Shown: positions 8,700-18,949, counted from the stretch's first letter. The stretch is DNA of 62,282 nucleotides from Anaerobutyricum hallii DSM 3353 (GCF_000173975.1 NZ_ACEP01000054.1:1-62282); one strand, 5' to 3'. Made by a program: numbers and translations. Notes: a model not told the origin generated them from the sequence alone.

Positions 8700-8861
8700 G
8701 AGCGTGTTTGAAAAATCATTCCTGCAATCTGCACGTCCCAATTTGCGGTATATTTTGTCTTCATTCAGTTGACGTAGCCCGCTACGCCGCCCTCATTCAG
8801 GCGAAATCTCCCACAAATTGTAACGCACATCTTACAGAAAGCATTTCTTAAACACGCTCTA
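8700..8861. mobile_element. MITE-like element with about 37-bp imperfect terminal inverted repeats
   Basis: Left end AGAGCGTGTTTGAAAAATC and right end CATTTCTTAAACACGCTCT are inverted relatives; pairing extends about 37 bp inward with mismatches. The interior has a further dyad (GACGTAGC/GCTACGCC, CAATTTG/CAAATTG). No coding capacity. A second right end (8680-8699) abuts it, giving CTCTAGAGCG at the junction. The right end overlaps the CDF gene and supplies its last codons and stop. Isolated ends occur at 14279, 19915, 48873 and 50890. Confidence 0.7.
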
Positions 8862-9771
8862 GTCCGGTAAACTCAATATCTGGCAGAAGTTCAAAGTAAA
8901 AGTCAGGATATTTCTTTGCAAGCGCAAGAATACATTCATCTTGAAGAAATTTGAACTTGGATAGGGAAACAATGTCTTTATCAAAGGTGATATAGACACT
9001 GACCCAGAGTTTTCGTCCGGTTCTTACAATATCATAATAAAGATTTTTGTGACCGTAGATACCAATAATAGGTTCTACGGTTGCTTTAATATCCTCAATA
9101 GTTTCCTCTTCCGGTGGAATTAGCATCAGATCACGGAATCCGGTAATGATTGTGTGGATTGGTGCAGGAATCATAATAAGGGACAAAACAACTGTAATAA
9201 TCTGGTCGAGATAAGGGACAAACTTCTGAAACCATGCAAAAGGAATAAACATTGGAAGCAAAAAGGCACAGGCCATACCAAAAGAAACAACACTGTCCAT
9301 GCGCCAGCCCTGCATTTCCATATTAATAAGAGGGGATTGCATTGTTTTATTTTTTATGTAAAGATAAACTGTAACGATAATTCCAAGAACACAGGCAAAA
9401 AGTTCAAAATATGCGACAGTGTTAAATGAAATTATATGCCCGCCATGAATCATAAGGTTAATATTATTAAAAATTAATCCAAAAGTAACGGCTGTCATCG
9501 TTATACCCTTTATTACAATAAATAAGGTCTCTATCTGCGTGTATCCAAATGGATGCTGTTCATTTGCCGGCCGATAAAGAAATGGAATCAGAAAAAGTGA
9601 TGGCAGAAGCATCACAAACTCTACCCCGTCATAGACAGCATCAAGCAAAACAGCCTGGGAACTGGTTACAATTGCCATGATAAGTTCGATTACGACAAAA
9701 AGTAAGTTGCCATAAAGTGAGACAGACATCGCTGACTTTTCTCTTTTTTGTGTTTTTCGTCCTACATGCAT
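8848..9771 (-). CDS. Cation diffusion facilitator family transporter (divergent)
   Basis: 307 residues with about six membrane helices and a C-terminal cytoplasmic ferredoxin-like domain, the CDF arrangement. Helix 2 keeps the DxxxD pair (LLDAVYDGVE), and HPFGYTQIETL is the typical CDF loop. In helix 5 the usual HxxxD has become GxxxD (MQGWRMDSV), so one metal ligand of site A is missing. CDF proteins export Zn, Mn, Fe or Co by proton antiport. Start has GGGAGG 8 nt upstream. The last residues LERV and the stop come from the terminal repeat of an inserted MITE-like element, so the native C-terminus may have differed. Confidence 0.85.
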   Translation of the reverse strand: MHVGRKTQKREKSAMSVSLYGNLLFVVIELIMAIVTSSQAVLLDAVYDGVEFVMLLPSLFLIPFLYRPANEQHPFGYTQIETLFIVIKGITMTAVTFGLIFNNINLMIHGGHIISFNTVAYFELFACVLGIIVTVYLYIKNKTMQSPLINMEMQGWRMDSVVSFGMACAFLLPMFIPFAWFQKFVPYLDQIITVVLSLIMIPAPIHTIITGFRDLMLIPPEEETIEDIKATVEPIIGIYGHKNLYYDIVRTGRKLWVSVYITFDKDIVSLSKFKFLQDECILALAKKYPDFYFELLPDIEFTGLERV

Positions 9772-9898
9772 GATAATCCTCCCAAAGTGTGGTATAGTAG
9801 TAACTCTGAATAATTATAAAAGAAATTAAAAGAAAAGGCAAATTAAAAGAAATTTTGAAAGTATTTTTTTAATATGTCCTGAAAAAGGAGAGTAAAAG

Positions 9899-11263
9899 AT
9901 GTCAAAAACGACAATTAACGATATGACCATCGGAAGTCCGGCAAAGCTAATCATCAAGTTTATGATACCGATGTGTCTGGGAAACTTATTCCAGCAGTTT
10001 TATAATGTAGTAGATTCCATCGTAGCAGGACAGTTTTTAGGAGTACAGGCACTGGCCGCAATTGGAAGTACCGGTTCTTTGATGTTCTTTGTCATTGGCT
10101 GGCTTAATGGCCTGACCAGTGGATTTGCGATTATGGTCGCTCAGTCTTTTGGTGCAAAACAATATGATAGAATGAGACATTATGTTGCAATGTCTATTTA
10201 TTTATCCGTTGCATTTGCCCTTGTAATGACGATAGGTTTTTCTGTCGCAAATGAACAGATTCTTCGCCTGATGAATTATTCGGATGAAATCATGCCCTCT
10301 GTAAAAGGCTATATGGGAATTATTTATATGGGATTGCTTGTTACGGTAGCCTATGATGACCTGTCCGCTTTCTTAAGAGCCTTGGGAGATTCCCGTTCTC
10401 CATTATACTTTCTTATGATTTCTGCGGGTATCAATGTTGTACTTGATATTGTACTCATCGTAGTGATGGGAATGGGTGTAGAGGGCTGTGCTTATGCAAC
10501 TGTAATTGCACAGGCAATTTCCGCACTCCTCTGTTTTATTTATATATGCAAAAAGTTCCCAATTCTTCGATTAAAGAAAACAGATTTCCAGATTGCATTA
10601 AAATCATTAGGCAAGTTATTAGGCCTTGGTATCCCTATGGCATTACAATTTTCCATTACTGCAATTGGAACAATCATCGTGCAGGGAGCCATCAATATTT
10701 ATGGAGAAAACTGCATGGCAGGATTCTCTGCTGCCGGAAAATTACAAAATATTTTCATGACTGTCTTTGTAGCCTTTGGTGCAACAATTGCTACCTATGT
10801 CGGTCAGAACCGTGGAGCTGGTAAAATGGATCGTGTAAAACAGGGAGTGCGCTGCACACAGTATATGATCTGGGGATGGAGTGTTGTAAACATGATTGCA
10901 ATGTTCTTCTTTGGAAAATACATGACTTATCTATTTATCAGTCCGTCAGAAACAGAAGTAATTAAAGTAGCGGTTACCTATTTCCATACTGTATTCTGGT
11001 TTTATCCGTTCCTAGGAAGTATTTTCCTTTACAGAAATACCTTACAGGGAATGGGCTACGGATTAATTCCTATGATTGGCGGAATCTTTGAACTTGTAGC
11101 TAGAACGGCAATAGTAACCTTAGTAGCGGGAAAAACCAGCTTTGCGGGTGTTTGTATGGCAGATCCAGCGGCATGGCTGGCAGCATTGGTACCGTTACTT
11201 CCATATTATTTCTACATAATGAGAAAATGGAAAAATTCTGATTTGTTGAATTGGCAAAACTGA
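9899..11263 (+). CDS. MATE family efflux transporter
   Basis: 454 residues, twelve hydrophobic segments. Family motifs include the N-terminal MCLGNLFQQFYNVVDSIVAG and GALGDSRSP-like RALGDSRSPLYF, with the repeated equivalent in the second half. It exports organic cations or metabolites across the cytoplasmic membrane. Good RBS (AAAGGAG) before ATG. The final residues (NSDLLNWQN) are encoded in the left end of palindromic element C, whose AATTCTGATTTG is shared with other copies, so the reading frame runs into the repeat. Monocistronic. Confidence 0.92.
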   Translation: MSKTTINDMTIGSPAKLIIKFMIPMCLGNLFQQFYNVVDSIVAGQFLGVQALAAIGSTGSLMFFVIGWLNGLTSGFAIMVAQSFGAKQYDRMRHYVAMSIYLSVAFALVMTIGFSVANEQILRLMNYSDEIMPSVKGYMGIIYMGLLVTVAYDDLSAFLRALGDSRSPLYFLMISAGINVVLDIVLIVVMGMGVEGCAYATVIAQAISALLCFIYICKKFPILRLKKTDFQIALKSLGKLLGLGIPMALQFSITAIGTIIVQGAINIYGENCMAGFSAAGKLQNIFMTVFVAFGATIATYVGQNRGAGKMDRVKQGVRCTQYMIWGWSVVNMIAMFFFGKYMTYLFISPSETEVIKVAVTYFHTVFWFYPFLGSIFLYRNTLQGMGYGLIPMIGGIFELVARTAIVTLVAGKTSFAGVCMADPAAWLAALVPLLPYYFYIMRKWKNSDLLNWQN

Positions 11264-11421
11264 CGAAACATCGAAATCCCATCGTCCATATTTGTGATTT
11301 TAGTCGCGGCGCGTTGAATGTTCGCTTATGCGCTCGCATCCAACACTTGCTCCGAGACCACAAATATGGACGATGGGATTTCGATGTTTCTGACAGTGGT
11401 TTCTGAAGTAAAATCAGAAAT
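11233..11421 (+). repeat. Variable-stem palindromic element, copy C
   Basis: Perfect 32-bp arms at 11265-11296 and 11359-11390 (starting GAAACATCGAAATCCC) around core GATTTTAGTCGCGGCG...CTTGCTCCGAGACC. Outer arms AAATTCTGATTTG (inside the MATE gene) and AAATCAGAA (11411 on). Same orientation as the MATE gene. The tail to about 11500 contains GAGATTTGGGGATTCC and AAGACTGTGATTTTATG. Two short reading frames here are by-products of the repeat. Confidence 0.88.
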
Positions 11422-11683
11422 CATGTTGAAGAGATTTGGGGATTCCCCGAAAGACTGTGATTTTATGAGAAAATATAGTGAATCCATAACAGTATATTAA
11501 AAAAAATAGTATTTAAATTCGATTTTTTAAAGTTTTTATAGCGGATGTTTACTCATACAGCAACAAATCGGTGAAAAAATTTGAGAAAGTGAATCAGAGT
11601 AATATTTTTTTATACTATGTTACAGAGAAGCTAATTTTTTTGCAAATTCATAATATTCTGGAGAATTCCCAAATCTCTAACGT

Positions 11684-11873
11684 GAATTCTGATTTTGTGC
11701 CAGCATCCACAGTCAGCCCGCAAAGAGAGCCTATCCCCTATATTTGTGGCCTCGGAGCAAGGTTTGGATACGAGCGTGTGTAAGCGAGTATTCAAACCGC
11801 CGCGACTAAAGTCACAAATATAGGGGATAGGCTCTCTTTGCGGGCGTCTGTTTCGCTCTACAAATCAGAATTT
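11684..11873 (-). repeat. Variable-stem palindromic element, copy D
   Basis: Perfect 33-bp arms at 11716-11748 and 11813-11845 (GCCCGCAAAGAGAGCC), core on the minus strand, outer arms AATTCTGATTT/AAATCAGAATT reaching into the stop codon of the minus-strand BASS gene. Its tail runs left to about 11590 (GTTAGAGATTTGGGAATTC on the minus strand), where it faces the tail of copy C. Between the tails, 11500-11590, only AT-rich sequence is seen. Confidence 0.88.
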
Positions 11874-12891
11874 ATTTCGCTGTGGCAGTCTTCTTATGTG
11901 TAGCTTTCATTTTATCATACTGGGCAAATAATCCTGCCAGTAATGTTCCTGAAATAGAATGCCATACACAGGAAACAGCACAGATGATAGCAGACTCTGG
12001 TGTAGAAGCAAACTGTGCAGTTGTTGTTGCAAGGTTTGTTGCAAGACCGGCATTCTGCATACCAACTTCAATAGAAATGGTTCTTTTCTTTGCTGTATTC
12101 ATACCTGTAAGGCGGCCTGCACAGTATCCAAGGAAGTATCCAAGACCGTTATGAAGAAGAACAGCAATGAAGATTACGGCGCCGGACTGGAAGAATTTTG
12201 AACCCTGAGAGGAGATAACCCCACCAACAACACAGGCAAGTCCGAGAACGGCAACACCCGGCATAACTTTCTGAAGTTCTTTAAATGTCTTATTCTTTCC
12301 TAATGCATAATTTAATACAAAACCGATAGCTACTGGTACGATAACGGTTTCAATGATAGAAACAAACATTGGAAGACCGTGGATAGTGATTTTAGCTCCG
12401 CTCGCCAGAAGAGAAACCATAAGTGGTGTCATAACTGGGGAGAGGATAGTAGATACTGTAGTCATTCCAACGGAAAATGCAACATCACCACCGCAGAGGT
12501 AGGACATGATGTTAGAGGACACACCACCTGGGCAGCAGCCTACAAGAATCAGTCCAAGAGCGATACCTGTTGGAAGATGAAGCAGTTTTGTAATGAAAAA
12601 TGCTAAAAATGGCATGATTAAATACTGAGCAATAGCACCGATGCAGATATCAAATGGTCTTTGTGCAAGGATCTTGAAATCCTCTGTTGTAAGAGTAAGT
12701 CCCATGCTGAACATGATGACACCGATAATGATAGACTGGCTAGTGAATTTATTTGCCACTGGGTCAGTGAATAACTGGAAATTTACCCATCCCATCAGTG
12801 ATGGAAGGAAAAATGTGATTACTGCGATAGCGATTACAACGATTGATGTGTAATCAGATAAAAATTTGCTGAACTTTTGTAATTGTTTCAT
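11872..12891 (-). CDS. BASS family sodium symporter under T-box control
   Basis: 339 residues, about ten membrane helices, of the bile acid:sodium symporter (BASS) superfamily: GLTLTTEDFKIL, the GCCPGGVSSNIMSYLCGGDVA region with the crossed-helix Na+ site, and EVGMQNAGLATNLA. Bacterial members move organic anions such as bile acids, pantoate or keto acids with Na+. AGGAGGT lies 9 nt before the ATG. The long leader is a T-box riboswitch, so expression rises when one aminoacyl-tRNA is scarce; this points to an amino acid or its keto-acid precursor as substrate, not bile acid. The 3' end lies in element D. Confidence 0.9.
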   Translation of the reverse strand: MKQLQKFSKFLSDYTSIVVIAIAVITFFLPSLMGWVNFQLFTDPVANKFTSQSIIIGVIMFSMGLTLTTEDFKILAQRPFDICIGAIAQYLIMPFLAFFITKLLHLPTGIALGLILVGCCPGGVSSNIMSYLCGGDVAFSVGMTTVSTILSPVMTPLMVSLLASGAKITIHGLPMFVSIIETVIVPVAIGFVLNYALGKNKTFKELQKVMPGVAVLGLACVVGGVISSQGSKFFQSGAVIFIAVLLHNGLGYFLGYCAGRLTGMNTAKKRTISIEVGMQNAGLATNLATTTAQFASTPESAIICAVSCVWHSISGTLLAGLFAQYDKMKATHKKTATAK

Positions 12892-12954
12892 ACTTGTGTT
12901 ACCTCCTGATGATCCTCACCGCTTTTCTTTTATTCGTTGTACTTTTTAAGAAAA

Positions 12955-13262
12955 CAAAAAGTCCCTTCTCAGAAAAAACTGAAAAGGGACGAAAAAATCC
13001 GCGTTACCACCCAAATTCTGTAATAAAATTACAGCTCTTAACGTACTGTCATACGCTTTCCTTTTAACGGAGGATTCCGGCGAGACCTACTGATTAGAAA
13101 AAATAAAAAATGTCAGATAATGTTCAGTCTGCATCTTAGAGAGGATATCTGTTATTGAAAATGCACCTGCTCACACCAACCGCAGGCTCTCTGAACCATT
13201 CTGTTCAAAAACAGCGTTGTTCTCTTCAACGAATTTCGGTGAAGTTATGTATTTGACGAACT
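12955..13262 (-). promoter_or_regulatory. T-box leader upstream of the BASS symporter
   Basis: On the minus strand: stem I with closing helix GTTCAG/CTGAAC, AGAGAGCC and the apical GGTTGGTG; then the T-box antiterminator sequence GGGTGGTAACGCGG (about 13000-13013); then a terminator GTCCCTTTTCAG/CTGAGAAGGGAC followed by TTTTTG (12958-12991). Uncharged tRNA would bind the specifier loop and stabilise the antiterminator. The specifier probably lies near 13141-13152 (minus AGATATCCTCTCT); TAT (Tyr) or ATC (Ile) are both possible and I cannot decide between them. Confidence 0.9.
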
Positions 13263-13264
13263 TC

Positions 13265-13292
13265 ATTATAGTCCGATTTCTAAAAAAGTCAA
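13265..13292 (-). promoter_or_regulatory. Promoter of the T-box/BASS transcript
   Basis: Minus-strand TTGACT (13287-13292), 16-bp spacer, TATAAT (13265-13270). It lies directly before the T-box stem I. Confidence 0.8.
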
Positions 13293-13379
13293 GAAGAAAA
13301 TTGTCCTAATTTTCGTACATTGTCAAAATGTTGATTCAAGACATATTTTGAAGGAGGGATAGAGTGTGCTTGAAAAAAC

Positions 13380-13408
13380 TTGCCATAACATTTTATAAAT
13401 GGTATAAT
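13380..13408 (+). promoter_or_regulatory. Promoter of the small gene at 13612
   Basis: TTGCCA (13380-13385), 17-bp spacer, TATAAT (13403-13408). The resulting leader of about 200 nt holds two copies of GGTAATTCAAT (near 13492 and 13558), the loop sequence of the hairpins at 8290 and 32219, here with weak stems. Confidence 0.7.
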
Positions 13409-13611
13409 AAAGCAGAAAATTTGCAGGTTTTGATAACTGGGCCTGCAAAAAATAAGAATGGACATTTATGAAAAAATTTACGGAAATTCACGGTAATTCA
13501 ATGATGAGATTTTGAAGATATCGAAGGCATGAAGAGTATTCTGGATATCGAATTCATGGTAATTCAATCGTGGGAGTCTTTACGAAAAAAGATAGGAAAG
13601 AAGGAATTTTA

Positions 13612-13869
13612 ATGTTTAATTTTTTAAATTCAGAAAGCCTCTGGATAGGAACAGATATGAAAAAATTTAATGAAATCCGCACACAATTAGAGAAGGAAGG
13701 AATCCCGTATAAATATAAAACAAAAGACCATTTATCACAGACGATGTACCCGGCAGAAGGAACATTAAGAAGCCGAACAGGAAGTTTTGGAAATAAACCA
13801 GACCAGATGATAGAATATGAAATCCTCGTACATAAAAAAGACTACGAAAAGGTGAGAGGAAAATTCTGA
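13612..13869 (+). CDS. Small hypothetical protein (DUF2007-like, uncertain)
   Basis: 85 residues starting at MFNFLNSE, preceded by GAAGGA. The longer frame upstream lacks an RBS. The opening (bulky residues, then a helix KKFNEIRTQLEKEGIPYKYK, then strand EYEILVHKKDYEKV) resembles small alpha-beta DUF2007-type proteins, in which a helix is followed by residues that interpret position in a hydrophobic strand. No enzyme motif. The stop codon lies inside the left end of element E (GGAAAATTCTGATTTG), so the repeat defines the end of the gene. Confidence 0.65.
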   Translation: MFNFLNSESLWIGTDMKKFNEIRTQLEKEGIPYKYKTKDHLSQTMYPAEGTLRSRTGSFGNKPDQMIEYEILVHKKDYEKVRGKF

Positions 13870-14050
13870 TTTGCGCAGCAAAGGAGACGCTTCCCAAGAA
13901 AGCCAATACCCTATATTTGTGACTTTAGTCGCTGCAGATTGAATGTTCGCTTAACCGCTCGCATCCAACCTTTGCTCCGAGGCCACAAATATAGGGTATC
14001 GGCTTTCTTTGGAAGCTGTTTGTTGGCTGCCCATGCAAACTCAGAATTTA
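13861..14050 (+). repeat. Variable-stem palindromic element, copy E
   Basis: Arms of 32 bp with two mismatches (13890-13921, 13984-14015; CTTCCCAAGAAAGCC), core GACTTTAGTCGCTGCAG...TTGCTCCGAGGCC, outer arms AAATTCTGATTTGC/GCAAACTCAGAATTT. The tail to about 14130 (GAGAAAGATTTGAGGGAGG, then CAGACAGTTGTGGCC) is almost the same as that of copy G. It overlaps the stop codon of the plus-strand gene before it. 14130-14237 is AT-rich without visible features. Confidence 0.88.
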
Positions 14051-14237
14051 TTTTGAGAAAGATTTGAGGGAGGCTTCAGACAGTTGTGGCCTTTTGAAAA
14101 ATTGAAATACTGGAGGACTGACACTTATCTTATCATTTTAAATTATTTGATATTATAACTATCTTTGGAAGATTTCCGGGTTTTATTCATTTGCCTTATA
14201 ACTTTTTTGCTTTTTTTAGCATTTTTACCGCAAATTG

Positions 14238-14279
14238 GAGCGTGCGGATTGTAGGAATGGTTTTTCAAACACGCTCTAG
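14238..14279. repeat. Isolated right end of the AACACGCTCT repeat
   Basis: GGAGCGTGCGGATTGTAGG followed by TTTTTCAAACACGCTCTAG, matching the terminal repeat of the element at 8700-8861. No partner end nearby. Confidence 0.6.
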
Positions 14280-14419
14280 TTAATAGAAAAAAGTAGTAAC
14301 CATAAATAACTATACGATTATGGCACTGCTTCAAGTGTCAATCCTATAAAATTTTATTTCCCGGAACTTCTACATCTCCTGTCCTCTTCCCCAAATCCCT
14401 CCAACTGGTTTTCTGGGCT

Positions 14420-15616
<1,197 letters not shown>

Positions 15617-15633
15617 TTACAATATATTTGTAA
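15617..15633. promoter_or_regulatory. Dyad TTACAATATATTTGTAA, possible galR operator
   Basis: A near-perfect 17-bp palindrome 34 nt upstream of the galR start, with a further TTAC half-site to its left (15603). It may mediate autoregulation. It differs from the TTTAGTAA repeats near galK, so a single binding consensus cannot be assigned. Confidence 0.45.
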
Positions 15634-15734
15634 TATTTTTGATTGCAATTCATCGCATGTAAAGTATTTTAACACATTCTGGAATACTTTTTCTTCTGAA
15701 TAATCATAGTATACCAAATTTTACAGAATAGTTG

Positions 15735-15812
15735 AAGAAAAAATTACTAAAAATAAAGTAAAATGTTTAGTAAAAATTTACCCTTGCATAATTTACTAAA
15801 ATAATTTACTAT
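15735..15812 (+). promoter_or_regulatory. galK-galT promoter with TTTAGTAA/TTACTAAA repeats
   Basis: Promoter TTGCAT (15784-15789), 17-bp spacer, TACTAT (15807-15812). The spacer contains TTTACTAAA, and upstream are an inverted TTACTAAA and TTTAGTAA. The repeats are placed to let a repressor block or loop the promoter. The promoter is seen; the binder (the adjacent LacI-type protein) is inferred. Confidence 0.6.
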
Positions 15813-15929
15813 ATAAGCAACACGAAAACAACCACTAAAATATCAGATGGTAAGCGTGATAGCAAAGTATAGTGATAGTAAGAAACAGGAATGAAAACAG
15901 GACGGCTTTAAGAAAAGGAGTAGGAAAAG

Positions 15930-17204
15930 ATGAAGACAACAGAATTAAAAAAAGGGTTTCAGGACGGGAAGTACGAGGAGTTATTAAGAGATATTTACAT
16001 TGATGAATCTGTTTTAGACTACCAGAAAGAACGTTATATCAAAGCAATCGAGAGCTTTGAGGAATTATTTGGGGAAAAAGAAGTAGAGATTTACAGTGCA
16101 CCGGGAAGAAGTGAGATTGGTGGTAACCATACGGATCATCAGTTAGGAAGAGTTCTTGCTGCATCGATTAACTTAGATGCAATTGCCATTGTAGCGAAAA
16201 AAGAGAATGGTGTTGTTTTAAAATCAGAAGGCTATCCAATGATCAATGTTTCTTTAGCAGACCTTCTTCCAAAGAAAGAAGAAGAGGGAACTTCCGAAGG
16301 ACTCATTCGTGGTGTTGCTGCAAAGTTAAAAGAAGAAGGTTATGAAATCGGCGGTTTTGAAGCATACGTTACAAGCGATGTATTAAACGGAGCGGGAATG
16401 TCATCTTCTGCAGCATTTGAAGTGTTAACAGGGAACATTTTATCAGGACTTTATAATGAGGGAAAGGTTTCTCCAGTGCTTATCGCACAGGCAGGACAGT
16501 ATGCGGAGAACGTATTCTTTGGAAAACCTTGTGGGCTGATGGACCAGATGGCATCTTCTGTCGGTAACCTTATTTTTATTGATTTTGCAGACGTGAAGAA
16601 TCCTGTAATCAAAAAAGTAAATGTGAATTTTGAGGACTTCGACCACAGTTTATGTATCATTGATACAAAGGGCTCTCATGCGGATTTGACAGATGAGTAT
16701 GCAGCAATTCCAGAAGAGATGAAAAAGGTAGCTGCTTATTTTGGTAAAGAAGTATTACATCAGATTGATAAAAATGAATTTTATATTCATATCCCAGAAA
16801 TCAGAAAAGTAGCAGGTGATAGAGCAGTCCTTCGTGCAATGCATTGGTTTGAAGAGACAGACCGTGTTATTGACCAGGTAAATGCATTGGAAAAAGAAGA
16901 TTTTGAAGGATTTAAGAGCCTGATTAAAGCATCTGGCGATTCTTCTTTCAAATATCTTCAGAATGTATATTCTGTAAAGAATCTTTCCAGACAGGAGATG
17001 GCAGTAGGCCTCGCATTTAGTGATGTAATCCTGAAAGGAAGAGGAGTGAGCCGTGTGCATGGGGGTGGATTTGCTGGAACAATTCAGGCATTTGTCCCAA
17101 ATGACATTGTAGACATTTACAAGAAAAACATGGAAGATATTTTTGGACAGGATGCCTGCCACGTATTAAAAATTAGAAAATATGGTGGAATGAAGGTATT
17201 ATAG
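15930..17204 (+). CDS. galK: Galactokinase
   Basis: 424 residues of the GHMP kinase family. The galactokinase signature GRSEIGGNHTDHQ is near residue 57, the ATP loop GAGMSSSAAFE near 154, and GVSRVHGGGFAGTIQ near the C-terminus. It phosphorylates galactose to galactose-1-phosphate, the first step of the Leland route in the cytoplasm. It is followed by galT after 23 nt, forming an operon; divergent galR is probably its repressor. AAAAGGAG precedes the ATG. Confidence 0.95.
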   Translation: MKTTELKKGFQDGKYEELLRDIYIDESVLDYQKERYIKAIESFEELFGEKEVEIYSAPGRSEIGGNHTDHQLGRVLAASINLDAIAIVAKKENGVVLKSEGYPMINVSLADLLPKKEEEGTSEGLIRGVAAKLKEEGYEIGGFEAYVTSDVLNGAGMSSSAAFEVLTGNILSGLYNEGKVSPVLIAQAGQYAENVFFGKPCGLMDQMASSVGNLIFIDFADVKNPVIKKVNVNFEDFDHSLCIIDTKGSHADLTDEYAAIPEEMKKVAAYFGKEVLHQIDKNEFYIHIPEIRKVAGDRAVLRAMHWFEETDRVIDQVNALEKEDFEGFKSLIKASGDSSFKYLQNVYSVKNLSRQEMAVGLAFSDVILKGRGVSRVHGGGFAGTIQAFVPNDIVDIYKKNMEDIFGQDACHVLKIRKYGGMKVL

Positions 17205-17227
17205 GATAATATTAGGAGGACAGAAAA

Positions 17228-18724
17228 ATGGGACTGACAAAGAATATCAAGAAGCTTGTCCATTATGGTATCGGAGCGAAGCTGATTCAGCCAGAAGACG
17301 AGATTTTCATGATTAACCAGTATCTTGATTTATTCGGTTTGGATGAATATGATAATCCGGATATTTTCGGAGAAAAAATGGTGCTTGCGGATATTTTAAA
17401 TGAATTGACAGATATTGCATTTGAAAAGGGAATCATTCAGAGTGATGATATTGTCACAAGGGATTTGTTTGATACAAAGCTGATGGGAATTATGACTCCA
17501 AGACCAGGTACAGTAAAAAAGATTTTTGATGCCTATTATGAAAAAAATCCGAAATATGCAACAGATTATTTTTATGAACTTAGCCAGAACAGCAATTACA
17601 TAAGAAAAGATCGTATCCAGAAAGATATGAAATGGACAGTGGACAGTCCCTATGGCGTTATTGATATCACGATTAATTTGTCAAAACCAGAGAAAGACCC
17701 GAAGGCAATCGCAGCAGCCAAGAATGCAAAGCAGAGTGCATATCCAAAGTGCCAGCTTTGCATAGAAAATGAAGGTTATGCGGGAAGAATGAATCATCCG
17801 GCAAGACAGAATCACCGTATTATCCCGATAACCATTCACGGAAGCCGTTGGGGATTTCAGTACTCTCCATATGTTTATTATAATGAGCATTGTATTGTCT
17901 TAAATGGACAGCATACTCCGATGAAAATAGACAGGGATACCTTTGCCAAATTATTTGACTTTATCCGTCAGTTCCCACATTATTTTGTCGGTTCCAATGC
18001 GGATTTACCAATCGTAGGAGGTTCTATCCTCACACATGACCATTTTCAGGGGGGACATTATACCTTTGCAATGGAACGGGCCGAAATGGAAAAAGAATTT
18101 AAAGTGCCCGGCTATGAAGATGTAACCGCAGGAATCGTACACTGGCCATTATCTGTTATACGAATCCGTCATAAAGACCCGGAACGCCTGATAGACCTTG
18201 CTGACCATATTCTTAAAAAATGGCGCAACTACACTGATCCAGATGCATTTATCTTTGAGCAGACAAACGGAGAACCACATAATACAATCACACCAATCGC
18301 AAGAAGAAGAGGGGAAGAATACGAACTCGACCTCACATTAAGAAATAACATCACCACAGAAGAAAGACCACTCGGAGTCTATCATCCAAGACCAGAATAT
18401 CATCACATCAAGAAGGAAAATATCGGTCTTATCGAGGTTATGGGACTTGCCGTACTTCCTTCACGCCTTAAAAAAGAGATGGAAAGCCTCGCTGACTGCC
18501 TTGTAAGTGGAAAAGACGTTTCCTCTGTCGGAGGACTGGAAAAACATGCTGACTGGGTAAAAGACTTCCTTCCAAAATACGCGGAAATCACACAGGAAAA
18601 TGTGTGGGATATCCTCAAAGAAGAAATTGGGGAAGTGTTTGTAAAAGTACTCGAAGATGCGGGAGTGTACAAATGTACTGAAGAAGGAAGAAAAGCCTTT
18701 GAACGCTTCATCAATACTTTATAA
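17228..18724 (+). CDS. galT: UDP-glucose-hexose-1-phosphate uridylyltransferase (type 2)
   Basis: 498 residues, the longer Firmicute type-2 GalT. Conserved blocks: YPKCQLCIENEGYAGR, NEHCIVLNGQHTPM, and GGSILTHDHFQGGHY, which holds the histidines of the active site. It exchanges UMP between UDP-glucose and galactose-1-phosphate. No galE is present in this window. Good RBS (AGGAGG) 8 nt before ATG. Element G begins at the stop codon. Confidence 0.95.
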   Translation: MGLTKNIKKLVHYGIGAKLIQPEDEIFMINQYLDLFGLDEYDNPDIFGEKMVLADILNELTDIAFEKGIIQSDDIVTRDLFDTKLMGIMTPRPGTVKKIFDAYYEKNPKYATDYFYELSQNSNYIRKDRIQKDMKWTVDSPYGVIDITINLSKPEKDPKAIAAAKNAKQSAYPKCQLCIENEGYAGRMNHPARQNHRIIPITIHGSRWGFQYSPYVYYNEHCIVLNGQHTPMKIDRDTFAKLFDFIRQFPHYFVGSNADLPIVGGSILTHDHFQGGHYTFAMERAEMEKEFKVPGYEDVTAGIVHWPLSVIRIRHKDPERLIDLADHILKKWRNYTDPDAFIFEQTNGEPHNTITPIARRRGEEYELDLTLRNNITTEERPLGVYHPRPEYHHIKKENIGLIEVMGLAVLPSRLKKEMESLADCLVSGKDVSSVGGLEKHADWVKDFLPKYAEITQENVWDILKEEIGEVFVKVLEDAGVYKCTEEGRKAFERFINTL

Positions 18725-18915
18725 ATTGTGATTTGCCGCAGGCAAAGAGACGTTCTCAGAGAATAAAATAACCTATATTTGTGACTTTAGTCGCAGCGGT
18801 TTGAATACTCGCTTATACACGCTCGTATCCAAACCTTGCTCCAAGGCCACAAATATAGGTTATTTTATTCTCTGAGAGCTGTCTTTGGCTGCCCATGCAA
18901 ATTCAGAATTTATTT
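18724..18915 (+). repeat. Variable-stem palindromic element, copy G
   Basis: Perfect 29-bp arms at 18755-18783 and 18848-18876 (CTCAGAGAATAAAATAACC), core GACTTTAGTCGCAGCGGTTT...CCTTGCTCCAAGGCC, outer arms AATTGTGATTTGCC/GCAAATTCAGAATTT. Begins right after the galT stop. The tail GAGAAAGATTTGAGGGAGG and CAGACAATTGTGACC matches copy E. Confidence 0.88.
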
Positions 18916-18949
18916 TGAGAAAGATTTGAGGGAGGCTTCAGACAATTGT

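Noticed and set aside
11318-11783. Two short plus-strand frames between MATE and the BASS gene
   Set aside because: They lie in elements C and D and their tails, have no RBS, and differ in frame between repeat copies.
11872-12891. Bile acid uptake gene
   Set aside because: Family name only; the T-box leader points to amino-acid-linked control.
16755-17162. 135-codon antisense frame inside galK
   Set aside because: Shadow of galK; rich in Cys, Ile and Phe, without RBS or motifs. The same applies to antisense frames at 27264-27710 and 39622-40221.
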